64,000 nt of DNA from Thermogemmatispora carboxidivorans (GCF_000702505.1 NZ_JNIM01000001.1:1674001-1738000); one strand, 5' to 3'; shown: positions 9,674 to 18,616, counted from the first letter of the stretch. Made by a program: numbers and translations. The notes: generated from the sequence alone by a model not told the origin.

Positions 9674-9697
9674 GTCGAGAGATCAGCCTGGCTGACC

Positions 9698-11929
9698 CTA
9701 TGAGGCCAACCCCTTTCGTAGCTGGCGGAGGCGTTTCAGCAGATCCTTATTGGCGCCGATAGCCTCCTCGCTCAAGTGCTCTCCCCCAGTAGGAATGCTC
9801 TCTTCGTAGGCTTTAAGCTGCTCCAGCAGCTCATGTGAGCCGGCCAGGCGCACATAGGCCTCCACCAGGGCGCGGGCCTGCTGCTCCCGATGACGGCGCA
9901 CCTCTGTAATGGCTGCCTGCGCGTAGAGCGCGGCATACTGGCGCATAAAGGGGGCCGTCCATTGCTCGGGAGTGGGCAGCGTCTGACGCACCTGCTCCAC
10001 GAGAGCGATCGCCCGCTGCAGCTCGTCCGCGGCCTCATCGAGCCGTCCTTGAGCCAGCAGCACGCCGGCGCGCTCGTAGCGAGCATCCGACTCACCCAGA
10101 GGCTGACCCTGTTGCTGATAGAGCCGTAGAGTGGCCTCCAAGTTGGCCCAGGCCTCGTCAAGCTGCTCACTATTGCGACGAGCCAGGCCCAGAGCCAGCA
10201 GGGTCTCGGCCTGGCCGGTGAGATCCTCATGCTGCTCGAAGCGAGTCAGAGCGGCCTCGCAGCGTTCGATTGCCTCTGACCAACGCTGCTGACCGATCAA
10301 CACCTGAGCGCTTCCCAGGGTAGCGGCAGCCGTGCCGACAGGATTTTCCAGCTGCTGGAACTGTCGTTCGGCCTCAGTGTAGGTCAGCAAAGCGGCCTCC
10401 AGCTCGCTGCGAGCCAGATAGGCGCGGGCCAGGGCCAGCAGGGCCTCGGCGGCCAGCAACGGCTCCTGGAGCATCTCGGCCCGCTGACGCGCCTCGCTAA
10501 AGCGGCCCTCGGCGCGGGTCGGCTCGCCCAGCGTCAGATACCACTCGCCCTCGGCCAGGGCCAGCAGTGGAGCAAGGCGCGCATAGTGAGAAGAGCCTGA
10601 CTCGACGTGATGGCGGGCCTGATAGAGCTGCTCCCAGGCGGTCGTCAGCGAGCCGCTGGCAATAGCCAGCCGTGCCTGGTGCAAGGTAGCTTCTGCCAGG
10701 CCATAGGAGCGGAATGGCTCGGCCAATCGGGCGGCCCGTGTGGCGGCCTCCTGGTAGACCTCATGAGCGCGGGCTGTCTGGCCACGCTGGCGATAGATCT
10801 CGCCAAGGCCCAGCAGCGCCTGATTTGGCAGCAGAGCGTTCGCGGAGAGGTGGGCTTGCTCGTGGGCCACAGCGAAGGTTTCCGCGGCTCGCTCCAGCTG
10901 GCCGCGCCGCCGCAGGATCTCGGCCAGGCAGAGCTGAGCCTCTGCTGTACCGGGGCGGCGAGCAAGCGCCTGATACGTGCGCAAGGCGCGCTGCACCTGC
11001 GACGTGGCATAAGCCAGCTGTCCGCGGCGGAGATTAATCTCGCTCAACAGGCGCAGGGCCTGGGCAAGCCCCAGCGCGTTGCGCTGATCCTCGTAGACCT
11101 GCTGAGCGCGTTGCGCGCTGGCCAGCGCCTGTTCAAGCTGGTTATTGGCCAGAGCCACGGCGGCCAGTCCGAGGTTCCCATCGGCCTGCCCCAGCTCATA
11201 CTCTAACTCTAGTGAGCGCCGGATTACCTCGCCGAAGAGATCGGCGGCCTCAGCAAGCCGCCACTGCTCCAGGCAGAGCTGGGCGAGGCCACTCAAAGCA
11301 TCGACAGCGCCGTAGTAGTCCCGTTGAGCCTCGTAGACGGCCAGTGCCTGTCTGTAGGCTTCCTCAGCAGTGGCAAACTGCTGCTCAAGGCGGCGAGTAT
11401 CGCCGTAGCTGCGGCGGGCGTCCGCCTCTGTGATGACCTCTCCGGCCTCCTGGAAGGCGGCGATGGCCTGCTGGTAATAGGCGGCAGCCTCTGCGATATG
11501 GCCTCGTTGCAGCTCCAGATGGCCCAAAGCGAGCCAGACATTGCCCTGTCCCCGGACGGAACGCTGCTGCTGATAGAGAGCGTTGGCCTCCTCGTAAGCC
11601 TGTTGTGCCAGATCGAGATGGGCCCGCTGTCGCTCCAAATGGCCCAGGGCCATCGTGGCGCCGGCCTCGCTCAGCGGCTGCTCAGCCTGACGGTAATAAT
11701 TGCGTGCACGTGAGTAACTGATGATAGCACTATCAATCAGACTGTTCTGTTGCTGCACCTCAGCGAGTAGCATGCGGCTATCGCCGGCGTGGCGGTAATC
11801 GCCGGCCAGGCGAAAGCGCACTTCGGCATCGTTGAAAGCTTCGGCGGCCTTATCGAGCTTCCCCTCATTGAGGGCATCGACCCCCTCGCGGAGTCGCTGA
11901 TGGGCCACTGAGATATCTTGCGTTGTCAT
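9698..11929 (-). CDS. Tetratricopeptide-repeat protein, 743 aa
   Basis: Made almost entirely of TPR-type helix pairs: recurring patterns such as ALGHLERQRAHLDLAQQAYEEA, spaced roughly 40 residues apart, run from about residue 8 to 640. TPR solenoids are protein-interaction scaffolds; no enzymatic, DNA-binding or membrane domain is fused to it, so the partner is unknown. The C-terminal 100 residues leave the repeat pattern (MRQYAALYAQAA region) and end in a basic helix. The ribosome binding site at ATG 11929 is weak (AGAGAG). A minus-strand promoter (12003-12031) predicts a leader of about 65 nt. It is divergent from a cyclic-nucleotide-binding gene with back-to-back promoters. Confidence 0.85.
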   Translation of the reverse strand: MTTQDISVAHQRLREGVDALNEGKLDKAAEAFNDAEVRFRLAGDYRHAGDSRMLLAEVQQQNSLIDSAIISYSRARNYYRQAEQPLSEAGATMALGHLERQRAHLDLAQQAYEEANALYQQQRSVRGQGNVWLALGHLELQRGHIAEAAAYYQQAIAAFQEAGEVITEADARRSYGDTRRLEQQFATAEEAYRQALAVYEAQRDYYGAVDALSGLAQLCLEQWRLAEAADLFGEVIRRSLELEYELGQADGNLGLAAVALANNQLEQALASAQRAQQVYEDQRNALGLAQALRLLSEINLRRGQLAYATSQVQRALRTYQALARRPGTAEAQLCLAEILRRRGQLERAAETFAVAHEQAHLSANALLPNQALLGLGEIYRQRGQTARAHEVYQEAATRAARLAEPFRSYGLAEATLHQARLAIASGSLTTAWEQLYQARHHVESGSSHYARLAPLLALAEGEWYLTLGEPTRAEGRFSEARQRAEMLQEPLLAAEALLALARAYLARSELEAALLTYTEAERQFQQLENPVGTAAATLGSAQVLIGQQRWSEAIERCEAALTRFEQHEDLTGQAETLLALGLARRNSEQLDEAWANLEATLRLYQQQGQPLGESDARYERAGVLLAQGRLDEAADELQRAIALVEQVRQTLPTPEQWTAPFMRQYAALYAQAAITEVRRHREQQARALVEAYVRLAGSHELLEQLKAYEESIPTGGEHLSEEAIGANKDLLKRLRQLRKGLAS

Positions 11930-12002
11930 GGCTCTCTGATCTCTCTAGCGAGTGGCTCGGGCCTTGATTACTCTTATCTTGTGTCGATCTGTCGTCCCAC
12001 TT

Positions 12003-12031
12003 ATTGTAGTGCGTCCCAGTCAGAAAGTCAA
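12003..12031 (-). promoter_or_regulatory. Promoter of the TPR gene
   Basis: Minus-strand TTGACT (12026-12031), 17-base spacer, TACAAT (12003-12008). Start expected near 11996. Confidence 0.6.
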
Positions 12032-12035
12032 AAAG

Positions 12036-12064
12036 GAGACAAGGCTGAGCCGCTGTGATACAAT
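12036..12064 (+). promoter_or_regulatory. Promoter of the cyclic-nucleotide-binding gene
   Basis: GAGACA (12036-12041), 17-base spacer, TACAAT (12059-12064). Its -35 box begins five bases from the -35 box of the divergent TPR promoter, so polymerase or a regulator at one site would affect the other. Confidence 0.45.
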
Positions 12065-12143
12065 ACAGCCGGGCCAAAACGACGAAAGCGTGGCAGGTGC
12101 CCGCTCGGGTAGCGAGCCGATTTTGCACGAGGAGCCATTTACA

Positions 12144-12575
12144 ATGTATGAGGATGCTTTAAGGAAGGTGAGCTTATTTTCGGGCTTGAGCGACAAAGAA
12201 CTCAGAGAAATTGCTATGAGCGCTCAAGAGCGACACTACAGCGCTGGCACAGCGCTGTTTCATCAGGGCGATACGGGAACTGGCCTGTACATTATCACCG
12301 CAGGGCGAGTGCGCATTGTCCAGGCCACTGATCCTGATCGGGCGGAGGAAGTGATTGGGACGGCTGGGCCTGGGGAAGTGCTGGGAGAAATGGCCCTGCT
12401 GGATGATCTTCCTCGCTCGGCCAGTGTCATTGCCGAAGAAGAGACCACGGCTGTCATTCTTCCGATCTGGGACTTTCGCATTGTCCTGCGGAAGCAACCG
12501 GAGCTTGCCCTCAAGCTGCTGAGCGTCCTCAGCCGTCGCCTGAGAAAAGCGGAGGGGCGCCTCGCGGAGCATTAG
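12144..12575 (+). CDS. Stand-alone cyclic nucleotide-binding (CAP_ED) domain protein
   Basis: 143 aa comprising a single cNMP-binding beta-barrel of the Crp/Fnr superfamily: FSGLSDKELREIA near residues 11-23, a G-D-T-G-T-G-L-Y-I turn around 45-53, and the phosphate-binding-cassette region GEVLGEMALLDDLPRSASV at about 80-98. Glu and Arg in that cassette are the residues that in the family contact the ribose and phosphate of cAMP. There is no C-terminal helix-turn-helix, so it is not a Crp-type transcription factor by itself; it may act as a sensor partner. Start at 12144 has GAGGAG nine bases upstream; the longer frame from 11952 would run through the promoter. Confidence 0.85.
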   Translation: MYEDALRKVSLFSGLSDKELREIAMSAQERHYSAGTALFHQGDTGTGLYIITAGRVRIVQATDPDRAEEVIGTAGPGEVLGEMALLDDLPRSASVIAEEETTAVILPIWDFRIVLRKQPELALKLLSVLSRRLRKAEGRLAEH

Positions 12576-12862
12576 AGGGACCGGGAGCGGGGGACTGGTG
12601 GAGGACTGGAGGTAGGGGAGATGAAGAGGGGTAACGAGGCAGCTCGAGGCGCCGGAGTCCCCCCGATCTGGCGCAACTTGGTGGGTGCGGCCAGCACAAG
12701 GCCAGGAGGGATGCGGCGCACAGAAATGGCCAGCCTCATACGGAGAGGAGATCATGGTAGGAAGTGGTGAGTTAGGAAAAGCGTGCAGGTCTTCCTGCCG
12801 TGGCAGTCAGGAGATGGCGCTGCTCAGGTCGTGAGGGAGGCGGGATAAGCGTTGTGGCGGGC

Positions 12863-13321
12863 TTATTCTGCCTTCTCGCGATTGAGCAGCTGCTGGATCT
12901 CCTCGAACATCGTTTCCACATCGCCGAAGGAGCGGTAGACGCTTGCGAAGCGGATATAGGCGATTTTATCCATGCGGCGCAGGCGCTCCATTACCAGCTC
13001 GCCGATCACGCTGCTGGGTACCTCCTGCCGGCCCATGCGATAAAGCTCCTGTTCAATTTCGTCGATCGCGCTTTCGATCTCTCCGACGGGAAGGGGCCGC
13101 TTCTCGCAGGCTTTGCGAATGCCGATATAGAGCTTCTGGCGATCGAACGGCTCGCGGCGCTGATCGCGCTTAATGACCATCAGGTGGGATGGTTCGACCC
13201 GCTCATAGGTACTGAAGCGCCCCTTGCAGCGTTCGCATTCACGTCTCCTATGGATTGCGTCTCCGATGTCACGCGAGTCTTTGACACGTGACTCGGTGCC
13301 GCCACAATATGGACATTTCAT
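12863..13321 (-). CDS. nrdR: Transcriptional repressor NrdR
   Basis: 152 aa, the usual length. N-terminal zinc ribbon with CPYC (3-6) and CERC (34-37 region), followed by an ATP-cone domain (VIKRDQRREPFDRQKL at about 49-64). NrdR senses ATP/dATP and represses ribonucleotide reductase operons by binding NrdR boxes. No nrd gene lies in the window. The start has GGAG seven bases upstream. The gene is not obviously linked with its neighbours. Confidence 0.97.
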   Translation of the reverse strand: MKCPYCGGTESRVKDSRDIGDAIHRRRECERCKGRFSTYERVEPSHLMVIKRDQRREPFDRQKLYIGIRKACEKRPLPVGEIESAIDEIEQELYRMGRQEVPSSVIGELVMERLRRMDKIAYIRFASVYRSFGDVETMFEEIQQLLNREKAE

Positions 13322-13592
13322 CCCGCAGCTCCCAACTCTGGGTAGAATACTGTCGAGATGATTCTATCACAGAAGCAGAAGTGGCGACAGGGACAACGGA
13401 GCGATGCACTGTTCTCCTGGCTGGAGCTAGCCTTGCTCTCCGCGTGAGGACTCGGCCAGACCCTGGTCCTTGGGTCCGTGTCGCCAGCCAAAGCGGCCCT
13501 CGCCGGCTTCCCCGTTCTCATAGAAGGTGTTGGCGGTAGTGGTTGTTCCTCCTCACCCGTCTGCTGATCTGATCTTCTCTGAGCCGACCCTG

Positions 13593-13877
13593 TCAACTCA
13601 AGGCGGCGACCAGAGGTAAGGGCGTGCTTCCCCGACGGGCCTGGCGTTCAGTGCGTCCCCCACCCGGGCGTCGCTTCCTCTCGCGCTCTGGAAGCTTGTC
13701 ACCTGCCGGTCGCTCCTTGCCGACATAGCCTGAGCGTAGCCGTGACCCCTCGCGCCAGTAGGCATACCAGTAGGGGCCGTGTCCCTGACCATCGCGGCAG
13801 GTGCTACAGGTCGGTTTCCCGCACTTGCGGTACTGGAGCTGATAGGTAATGTGGTGATCGCTCGGAATCTGCGCCAT
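13593..13877 (-). CDS. DUF6788-like small zinc-ribbon protein
   Basis: 94 aa with a core reading YRKCGKPTCSTC (about 17-28), GHGPYWYAYWREG and SGYVG, the pattern of DUF6788 proteins often met in Ktedonobacteria and near mobile DNA. The CGKPTCSTC group could hold a metal. The C-terminal third is basic and low-complexity (Arg/Gly/Pro). I choose ATG 13877 over GTG 13886 because GGGGAG is eight bases upstream of the former and too close to the latter. Function unknown. Confidence 0.75.
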   Translation of the reverse strand: MAQIPSDHHITYQLQYRKCGKPTCSTCRDGQGHGPYWYAYWREGSRLRSGYVGKERPAGDKLPERERKRRPGGGRTERQARRGSTPLPLVAALS

Positions 13878-14142
13878 GAATGCCACTCCCCTTCCTTCAT
13901 TCCACTGTACAGAGTTGCTGCAACGCTATCATTAGCTTAGCAGTAATGGATGAACATTTTATGAATCCGGGACCTCTATAGATGAAAATTTGTTCATATT
14001 TTGGGCATGCGCCTGTGACTGGAATGTCGTTACTTCATAACACCTTTTTCATGAATGTCTGGAGGGCTAGCGATTCAGGCTGAGTTGAGCTGTTGCTGGG
14101 GGCGGGCAGAGGGGGTGAGGCTGGCCGTGGCCATTTGAAGGG
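13878..14142. other. Intergenic stretch upstream of hpf
   Basis: AT-richer than its surroundings. It holds an ATGAACA ... TGTTCAT inverted pair (about 13949 and 13993) separated by roughly 40 bases, and a run of ATG/TTC-rich words, possibly regulatory. No gene supported. Confidence 0.3.
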
Positions 14143-14151
14143 TGGTATAAT
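14143..14151 (+). promoter_or_regulatory. Extended -10 promoter of hpf
   Basis: TGG-TATAAT, i.e. an extended -10 (TG at 14143-14144, TATAAT at 14146-14151) without a recognisable -35 box. Leader of about 110 nt to the hpf ATG. Confidence 0.45.
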
Positions 14152-14267
14152 GAGCAAGACCCAACTGCGCCCACGGTTAGGGTTTGCTCTCCTGCGTTCA
14201 GCTAGACGCCTGCAGGTCTGCCTGGACCGACCGGTGTTGTGGCCTTGGAAAGAGGGAGTCAGAAGCT

Positions 14268-14933
14268 ATGCAGATCATCATCAAAGGCAAACAGATGGAG
14301 GTCATGCCTCGTCTGCGACAGCACATTGAGCGTAAGGCCCACAAGCTGACGCGCCTCATCTCTCCCCGCAACAGTACCGCTCGTCTGGAGATTACAATCG
14401 CAGAGGAGCACGCGCGCAGTGCCCAGGACCGCTACACGGTCCAGATCTTGCTGATGGGAGTTGTGCCCACCCTGCGTAGTGAGGTGAGTGCTCCCAAAGC
14501 CACCGTTGCCTTTGACCAAGCTTTTGGCAAGCTGCTTGCCCAGTTCTGTCGGCAAAAGGATCGGCTGACCGCCGCGCGTCGTCATCAGCGCCTGCCCGTT
14601 AAGGTTTTGGCGCTGGCGCGCTCGGGTCAGCTCTCGGTGCTTGAGGGGAAGGAGGGGGCTGTGGTCACAGCGGAGAGGGAGGAGGCGGAGGTGACGGAAG
14701 ATCTGCCTGTTCCCACCAGTCTGAGCGAGGAGCAGAACGAAACCGTATGGGCCAGGATTAAAGAGATCCGCAGCCTTCCCACTAAGCCCATGAGCGACAG
14801 AGAGGCGATCCTGCAGATGGAAGCTCTCGGTCTTCCCTTCTACCCCTTTGTAAACGAGGCCACCAACAGCGTGAACGTTATGTATCGCCTGGAGAAAGGT
14901 GGCTATGGCTTGTTGATCCCCGCTCTGGAGTAG
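14268..14933 (+). CDS. hpf: Ribosome hibernation promoting factor, long form
   Basis: 221 aa. The N-terminal S30AE domain (about 1-100; MQIIIKGKQMEV start, then beta strands with LEITIAEEHARS) is joined by a linker to a C-terminal dimerisation domain (about 165-221; MSDREAILQMEALGLPFYPF ... GYGLLIPALE). Long HPF alone makes 100S ribosome dimers in stationary phase, so no separate RMF is expected. I start at 14268 with GAGGGAG nine bases upstream; the longer frame from 14184 overlaps the leader. The linker (about 105-160) is longer and more acidic than usual. Confidence 0.93.
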   Translation: MQIIIKGKQMEVMPRLRQHIERKAHKLTRLISPRNSTARLEITIAEEHARSAQDRYTVQILLMGVVPTLRSEVSAPKATVAFDQAFGKLLAQFCRQKDRLTAARRHQRLPVKVLALARSGQLSVLEGKEGAVVTAEREEAEVTEDLPVPTSLSEEQNETVWARIKEIRSLPTKPMSDREAILQMEALGLPFYPFVNEATNSVNVMYRLEKGGYGLLIPALE

Positions 14934-14947
14934 TCTCCATCTCTCTG

Positions 14948-14968
14948 CCCGGTTGGCCGGGTTATTCT
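14948..14968 (+). terminator. Terminator-like hairpin after hpf
   Basis: CCCGG-TTGG-CCGGG (14948-14961) followed by TTATTCT, 15 bases after the hpf stop. Confidence 0.4.
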
Positions 14969-15162
14969 GCCTGGGATGTCTTTTTACGATCCTCCGCCAG
15001 GGGGTAAACAGTCACAATTGCCGGCGCAGGAGCTGCCAGGAGGGCGTCACAAGGCGGCAGAGCAAACGCTCTGGAGCCTGGTCTGTTGACCAGTGGGTTG
15101 TATGACGAGAAGAGGCTAACCTGATCAGGTTGGGGCTGATTGACTGGATGGGCCAATGCAAA

Positions 15163-15215
15163 GGCTGAGGTGTAGCAGACAGCAGTAAAGTCATCCACCT
15201 CAGCCCTTTCTTTCT
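15163..15215. terminator. Bidirectional terminator with 10-bp perfect stem
   Basis: GGCTGAGGTG (15163-15172) and CACCTCAGCC (15196-15205) form a perfect stem with a 23-base loop. The plus strand continues CTTTCTTTCTCT. It lies between the convergent hpf and the zinc-finger gene. Three further small hairpins precede it: AGAGC/GCTCT, CTGGTC/GACCAG and AACCT/AGGTT, between about 15058 and 15136. Confidence 0.5.
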
Positions 15216-15276
15216 CTGGATTGTGCTGCTTCCCCGTTGCCTGTTCGCCTTCCTGCCTTTCTCCGCGGGGGAGATG

Positions 15277-15915
15277 CTAGAACGTGATTTCGAATTGCCA
15301 CGGACGTGGAGGGGGGTCTTCGAACTGGCCGAGCGGGTCGGCGGCGCGAATAGTCAGATGGTGGGCCTCTGGAGAGGGCAAGGGACGAAAGCGCGCTCGC
15401 CCCTGGTAGACGGCATGGTTGGGATCACTGGCCAGCTCGGGCCGCGCCAGGAGCATTCCCCCCTGGTCTCCGCTCCATTGCTGGCCCAGGTTATCCTTCA
15501 GGAAAAAGATCAGCCGAGGAACAAAGGCGAAGCCAGGTGTGAGTGGCGGTCTGATCCACAGATAGTGCAGATCAAAGTAATGAGCGTAGAACTGGATCTG
15601 GTAGAGCATCAGCGTCATGTCTTGCTGCTTCTGCTCCAGCTCCAGGGTCAGAGTCCGCAGGGCCTCGCGTGGAGCTGGCTGCTCTTCCTGGCTGCTGGTA
15701 GAGGGTTCCAGGGGGGCGGCGACGACCACGGGGGGGCGTGAAGCCAGCTCCAGGGCCTTGGGAGAGAAGGGCCTTGGATCTTGCAAGATCTCATTGCAGG
15801 TCTGAAGGCAGGCTTCGCAGATGTAGGCGGCGCCTGGCCCGGCTATCATCCGCCTGACTTCGGGTGGGCGCCGACCGCAGAAAGAGCAGCAAGCCAGTGT
15901 TCGATCAAAGCTCAT
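15277..15915 (-). CDS. ClpX-type C4 zinc-finger protein
   Basis: 212 aa. Residues 8-38 carry CSFC (9-12 region) and CEAC-x3-C spaced like the N-terminal zinc-binding domain of ClpX (LACCSFCGRRPPEVRRMIAG, then ICEACLQTCNEIL). The AAA+ ATPase part of ClpX is absent; the remainder is an unrecognised region with a helix around 95-120 and an aromatic-rich C-terminus. The domain mediates dimerisation and adaptor binding in ClpX, so this may be an adaptor-like protein, but that is inference. Start at 15915: a much longer frame to 16116 overlaps gatD and shows no matching residues upstream. It lies directly after gatD-murT (41-base gap) and may share their transcript. Confidence 0.75.
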   Translation of the reverse strand: MSFDRTLACCSFCGRRPPEVRRMIAGPGAAYICEACLQTCNEILQDPRPFSPKALELASRPPVVVAAPLEPSTSSQEEQPAPREALRTLTLELEQKQQDMTLMLYQIQFYAHYFDLHYLWIRPPLTPGFAFVPRLIFFLKDNLGQQWSGDQGGMLLARPELASDPNHAVYQGRARFRPLPSPEAHHLTIRAADPLGQFEDPPPRPWQFEITF

Positions 15916-15955
15916 AATGGCCCAATCCTCGATGCTAGAGCAAGCAAAGCAACCT

Positions 15956-16834
15956 CTACGCCGCCTCGGCGTGCCGCAGGGCGGCAACGGCCTCCTCGTA
16001 GAGGCCCAGGCGTTCCAGGATAGCTGCGTGGGCCTGCCACTCCAGGCGGTCATCCAGGGGCCGCAGCAGAGTGGTAGGGTCTTCCACTGAAACGGGCTGG
16101 GCGGGCGTAGAGCCATTCATGATCTCGCCTGGCGGCATGCTCAAGCTTGTCAGCCGCCGGAGGCCATACTTGCGCTGCAGTGCCAGGCCGATCAGATGGT
16201 CGGCGAAGTGTGGATTCTTTGGCAGGAGCGAGCCATGCAGATAGGTTCCGTAGGTGTTGCGATAGACCGCTCCTTCGGTGCCATCCTCGGCATTATTGCC
16301 ATTGCCCTTGAGGACCTTACCCAGCGGGCGTGCGGTTCCCAGATAGGTACGTCCGCCGTGATTCTCGAAGCCGACCACTGTCATGCCATGCCAGCTGATG
16401 ACCACGTCGCCGATGCAGCGCGGCGTCCGTGGTCCCTTATGGACTGTCCAGGCATCGAAGACTCCCAGGCCCTTCATATCGGGGCCTTCTGCCGGGCGGT
16501 AGTAGTGGGCCAACAACTGATAGCCGCCGCAGACTGCCAGCACCGGCATATCATCCTCAATAGCGGCCCACAGGCCGATTCCTTTCGTCTCAAAGAGGTC
16601 CTGGGCCACGGGAGCCTGCTCCTTATCCTGACCACCGCCGATGAAGAGCAGATCGTACTCGTCTGGTGCCAGGGCGTCGCCAATGCCCAGCCCTACGACG
16701 CGCAATTCGATGCCGCGCAGCTCACAGCGGCGCTTCAGTGTCAGAATATTGCCGCGATCCCCGTAGAGATTGAGCTGATCTGGATAGAGATGCCCAAGCG
16801 TGAGCGTTAGCCGGGCCTCATTCCTACCGTGCAT
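15956..16834 (-). CDS. gatD: Lipid II isoglutaminyl synthase, glutaminase subunit GatD
   Basis: 292-aa class I glutamine amidotransferase of the CobB/CobQ-like type. It supplies ammonia to MurT for amidation of the D-Glu of lipid II. Visible signature: start LTLGHLYPDQLNLYGDRGN (10-28), nucleophile Cys about 102 in LAVCGGYQLL, and catalytic His in GTYLHGSLLPKNPHFADHLI (about 202-221). The usual protein is near 240 aa; here a C-terminal tail of about 60 residues ends with a helix-loop-helix resembling half a TPR. Adjacent to murT with only a stop between them, the standard arrangement. Confidence 0.93.
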   Translation of the reverse strand: MHGRNEARLTLTLGHLYPDQLNLYGDRGNILTLKRRCELRGIELRVVGLGIGDALAPDEYDLLFIGGGQDKEQAPVAQDLFETKGIGLWAAIEDDMPVLAVCGGYQLLAHYYRPAEGPDMKGLGVFDAWTVHKGPRTPRCIGDVVISWHGMTVVGFENHGGRTYLGTARPLGKVLKGNGNNAEDGTEGAVYRNTYGTYLHGSLLPKNPHFADHLIGLALQRKYGLRRLTSLSMPPGEIMNGSTPAQPVSVEDPTTLLRPLDDRLEWQAHAAILERLGLYEEAVAALRHAEAA

Positions 16835-18616
16835 CTAATCTCGTCCCTCCCAATAGTGAGGCGTCAGCCCGCGCCGTTCTAGCTCGCGATGAATCTCCAG
16901 CAGCCCTGTATAGGTTGGCACAATAAAGAGCGTCTCCCCGGCAGGCGTCTGCTCGATGGCCTGCTCCAGCGCTGCTGCCAGTCCATAGCCTGGGAAGGAA
17001 ACGGCCATCTCTCGCAGGCTGGTGGTCTGTTCCTCTGCCGAAGGAGTGGCTGCGCTGCTCGTCATCATGGCGGCTGCCTGGCGCTCCGGCAGCTGGCGTC
17101 TGCCCCGGCCTCGGCCTTTCCCTTTGCGTCCTGGCGGCTGTGAGCCGGTCAGCTCTTCGAGAGCGCGTAGCGGTGTTGACGGGATGAGCGTCATCTCCTC
17201 GGGAGCGAAACCGGCGTATTTGAGTCGTAAGGCCAGATCGAACGCGCGCGAGCCGGCTACCGTCAGGCTGGCCGTCAGGCCCTTAGCGCGTTCGAAGTCG
17301 ACGTCCCAGATCCACGAAACATCTCGGCCATCGGCAATATGATCATTGAGCACGAAAAGCACATGGCGTGGCGTGCCCTCGCTGAAGAGCGTGCGCAGCA
17401 CTTCATTGAGTCCTGTAGGATTCTTCGCCAGCAGCAGGCGTAGGGTACGGCCAGCCACCTGCACGCGCTCGCCCCGTCCAAAGGCGGGCTTGAATTGCTC
17501 GATCCCTGAGACGATTGGCTCCCAGCTGATTCCCAGGGCCTGGGCTGCCGTGATCGCAGCCAGGGCATTATAGACATTATACAGCCCGGGCAGAGGGATC
17601 ACAATCTCGCCCAGCTGTGTCGGTGTTTCGACTGTCACGCGCAGGCGATCGAAGGTATCCTGGCGCACATGGAGCGCGCGTACGACCGGAGAAGGGCGTT
17701 CCAGGCCGCAGTGGGGGCACTGATAATGGCCCATGTGGCTATAGAAGCGAGCGCTATAGTGGTAATCGCTGCCACAGCGCACGCAGCTGCGGCTGTCTAC
17801 GACCTGGTGAGTACCTGGAGTTCCCTGACCATCCTGGCCACTCAAGTCGAGCGTTAGATCCTCCAGGCCGAAATAGAGGACAGGCCCGCGGGCCTGTTCG
17901 CCTAGGCTGGCCGTTGTGGGATCATCGGCGTTGAGAACCAGGGCCGTTGTCTCTGGCAGCTCCTTGACCATTTGCCGCCAGCGGGCAGCGACGCTTTCCA
18001 CCTCCCCGTAGCGGTCGAGCTGGTCGCGGAACAGATTTACGAAGACGACGGCGCGCGGCTCTAGCAGGCGTATGGCCTGGGGCATGACTGCCTCATCGAT
18101 TTCGAAGACGGAGATCGCCTGACCTGCACGGCGCAGATTGCCATTGGGGAGGGCCCGCACCACCAGGGCACCGGCGACGCCACGCAGCAGGTTTGCCCCC
18201 TCGCGGTTGCGCCAGACGCGCAGGCCGGCGTCGCGCAAGATCGCGGCCAGGAAGCCGCTCGTGGTCGTTTTGCCATTGGTACCAGTAACCAGAACGCTGC
18301 CGTGTTCCAGTTGGGCGGCCAGGTGACTAATGATATCTGGGTAGAGGCGTTGAGCCACCAGGCCCACGATACTGGTACCTCCGCCGAGGCGGAGACGGCG
18401 ACTGAAGGCCCCGGCGGCCCGTCCGCTGATTACGGCCAGGGCTGCCCTCAGCGAGAGGCGTCGCCTCCGTGAGCGCTGGCCGGCTCTTGCCGCTCCGGTG
18501 ACTGATCCTGGCTTAACTTCTGGGCGGCCTTTCTTGGGGCGAAGCCATCTGCTCCCTCTGGACTCGCCTTGATTGGGTCCTTGAGAGATCACTGAAGATG
18601 GCCGATGTTGCTGCAT
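16835..18616 (-). CDS. murT: Lipid II isoglutaminyl synthase, ligase subunit MurT
   Basis: 593 aa Mur-ligase family protein that with GatD converts lipid II D-glutamate to D-isoglutamine. ATP P-loop TGTNGKTTT at about 111-119; a MurT-specific zinc ribbon CVRCG ... CPHCG at about 275-305; C-terminal DUF1727 domain after about 400. It is longer than the usual 430-470 aa: an Arg/Ser/Gly-rich N-terminal extension of about 55 residues and a basic low-complexity insert (GRKGKGRGRGRR, then Ala/Thr/Ser-rich, about 490-535). Start at 18616 (ATG) has GGAGGAG five to six bases upstream; an upstream TTG at 18646 is less likely. Confidence 0.92.
   Translation of the reverse strand: MQQHRPSSVISQGPNQGESRGSRWLRPKKGRPEVKPGSVTGAARAGQRSRRRRLSLRAALAVISGRAAGAFSRRLRLGGGTSIVGLVAQRLYPDIISHLAAQLEHGSVLVTGTNGKTTTSGFLAAILRDAGLRVWRNREGANLLRGVAGALVVRALPNGNLRRAGQAISVFEIDEAVMPQAIRLLEPRAVVFVNLFRDQLDRYGEVESVAARWRQMVKELPETTALVLNADDPTTASLGEQARGPVLYFGLEDLTLDLSGQDGQGTPGTHQVVDSRSCVRCGSDYHYSARFYSHMGHYQCPHCGLERPSPVVRALHVRQDTFDRLRVTVETPTQLGEIVIPLPGLYNVYNALAAITAAQALGISWEPIVSGIEQFKPAFGRGERVQVAGRTLRLLLAKNPTGLNEVLRTLFSEGTPRHVLFVLNDHIADGRDVSWIWDVDFERAKGLTASLTVAGSRAFDLALRLKYAGFAPEEMTLIPSTPLRALEELTGSQPPGRKGKGRGRGRRQLPERQAAAMMTSSAATPSAEEQTTSLREMAVSFPGYGLAAALEQAIEQTPAGETLFIVPTYTGLLEIHRELERRGLTPHYWEGRD

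Noticed and set aside
14962..15198. 78-codon minus-strand frame between hpf and the zinc-finger gene
   Set aside because: Start codon sits inside the terminator stem, with the Shine-Dalgarno-like GAGGTGG touching it.
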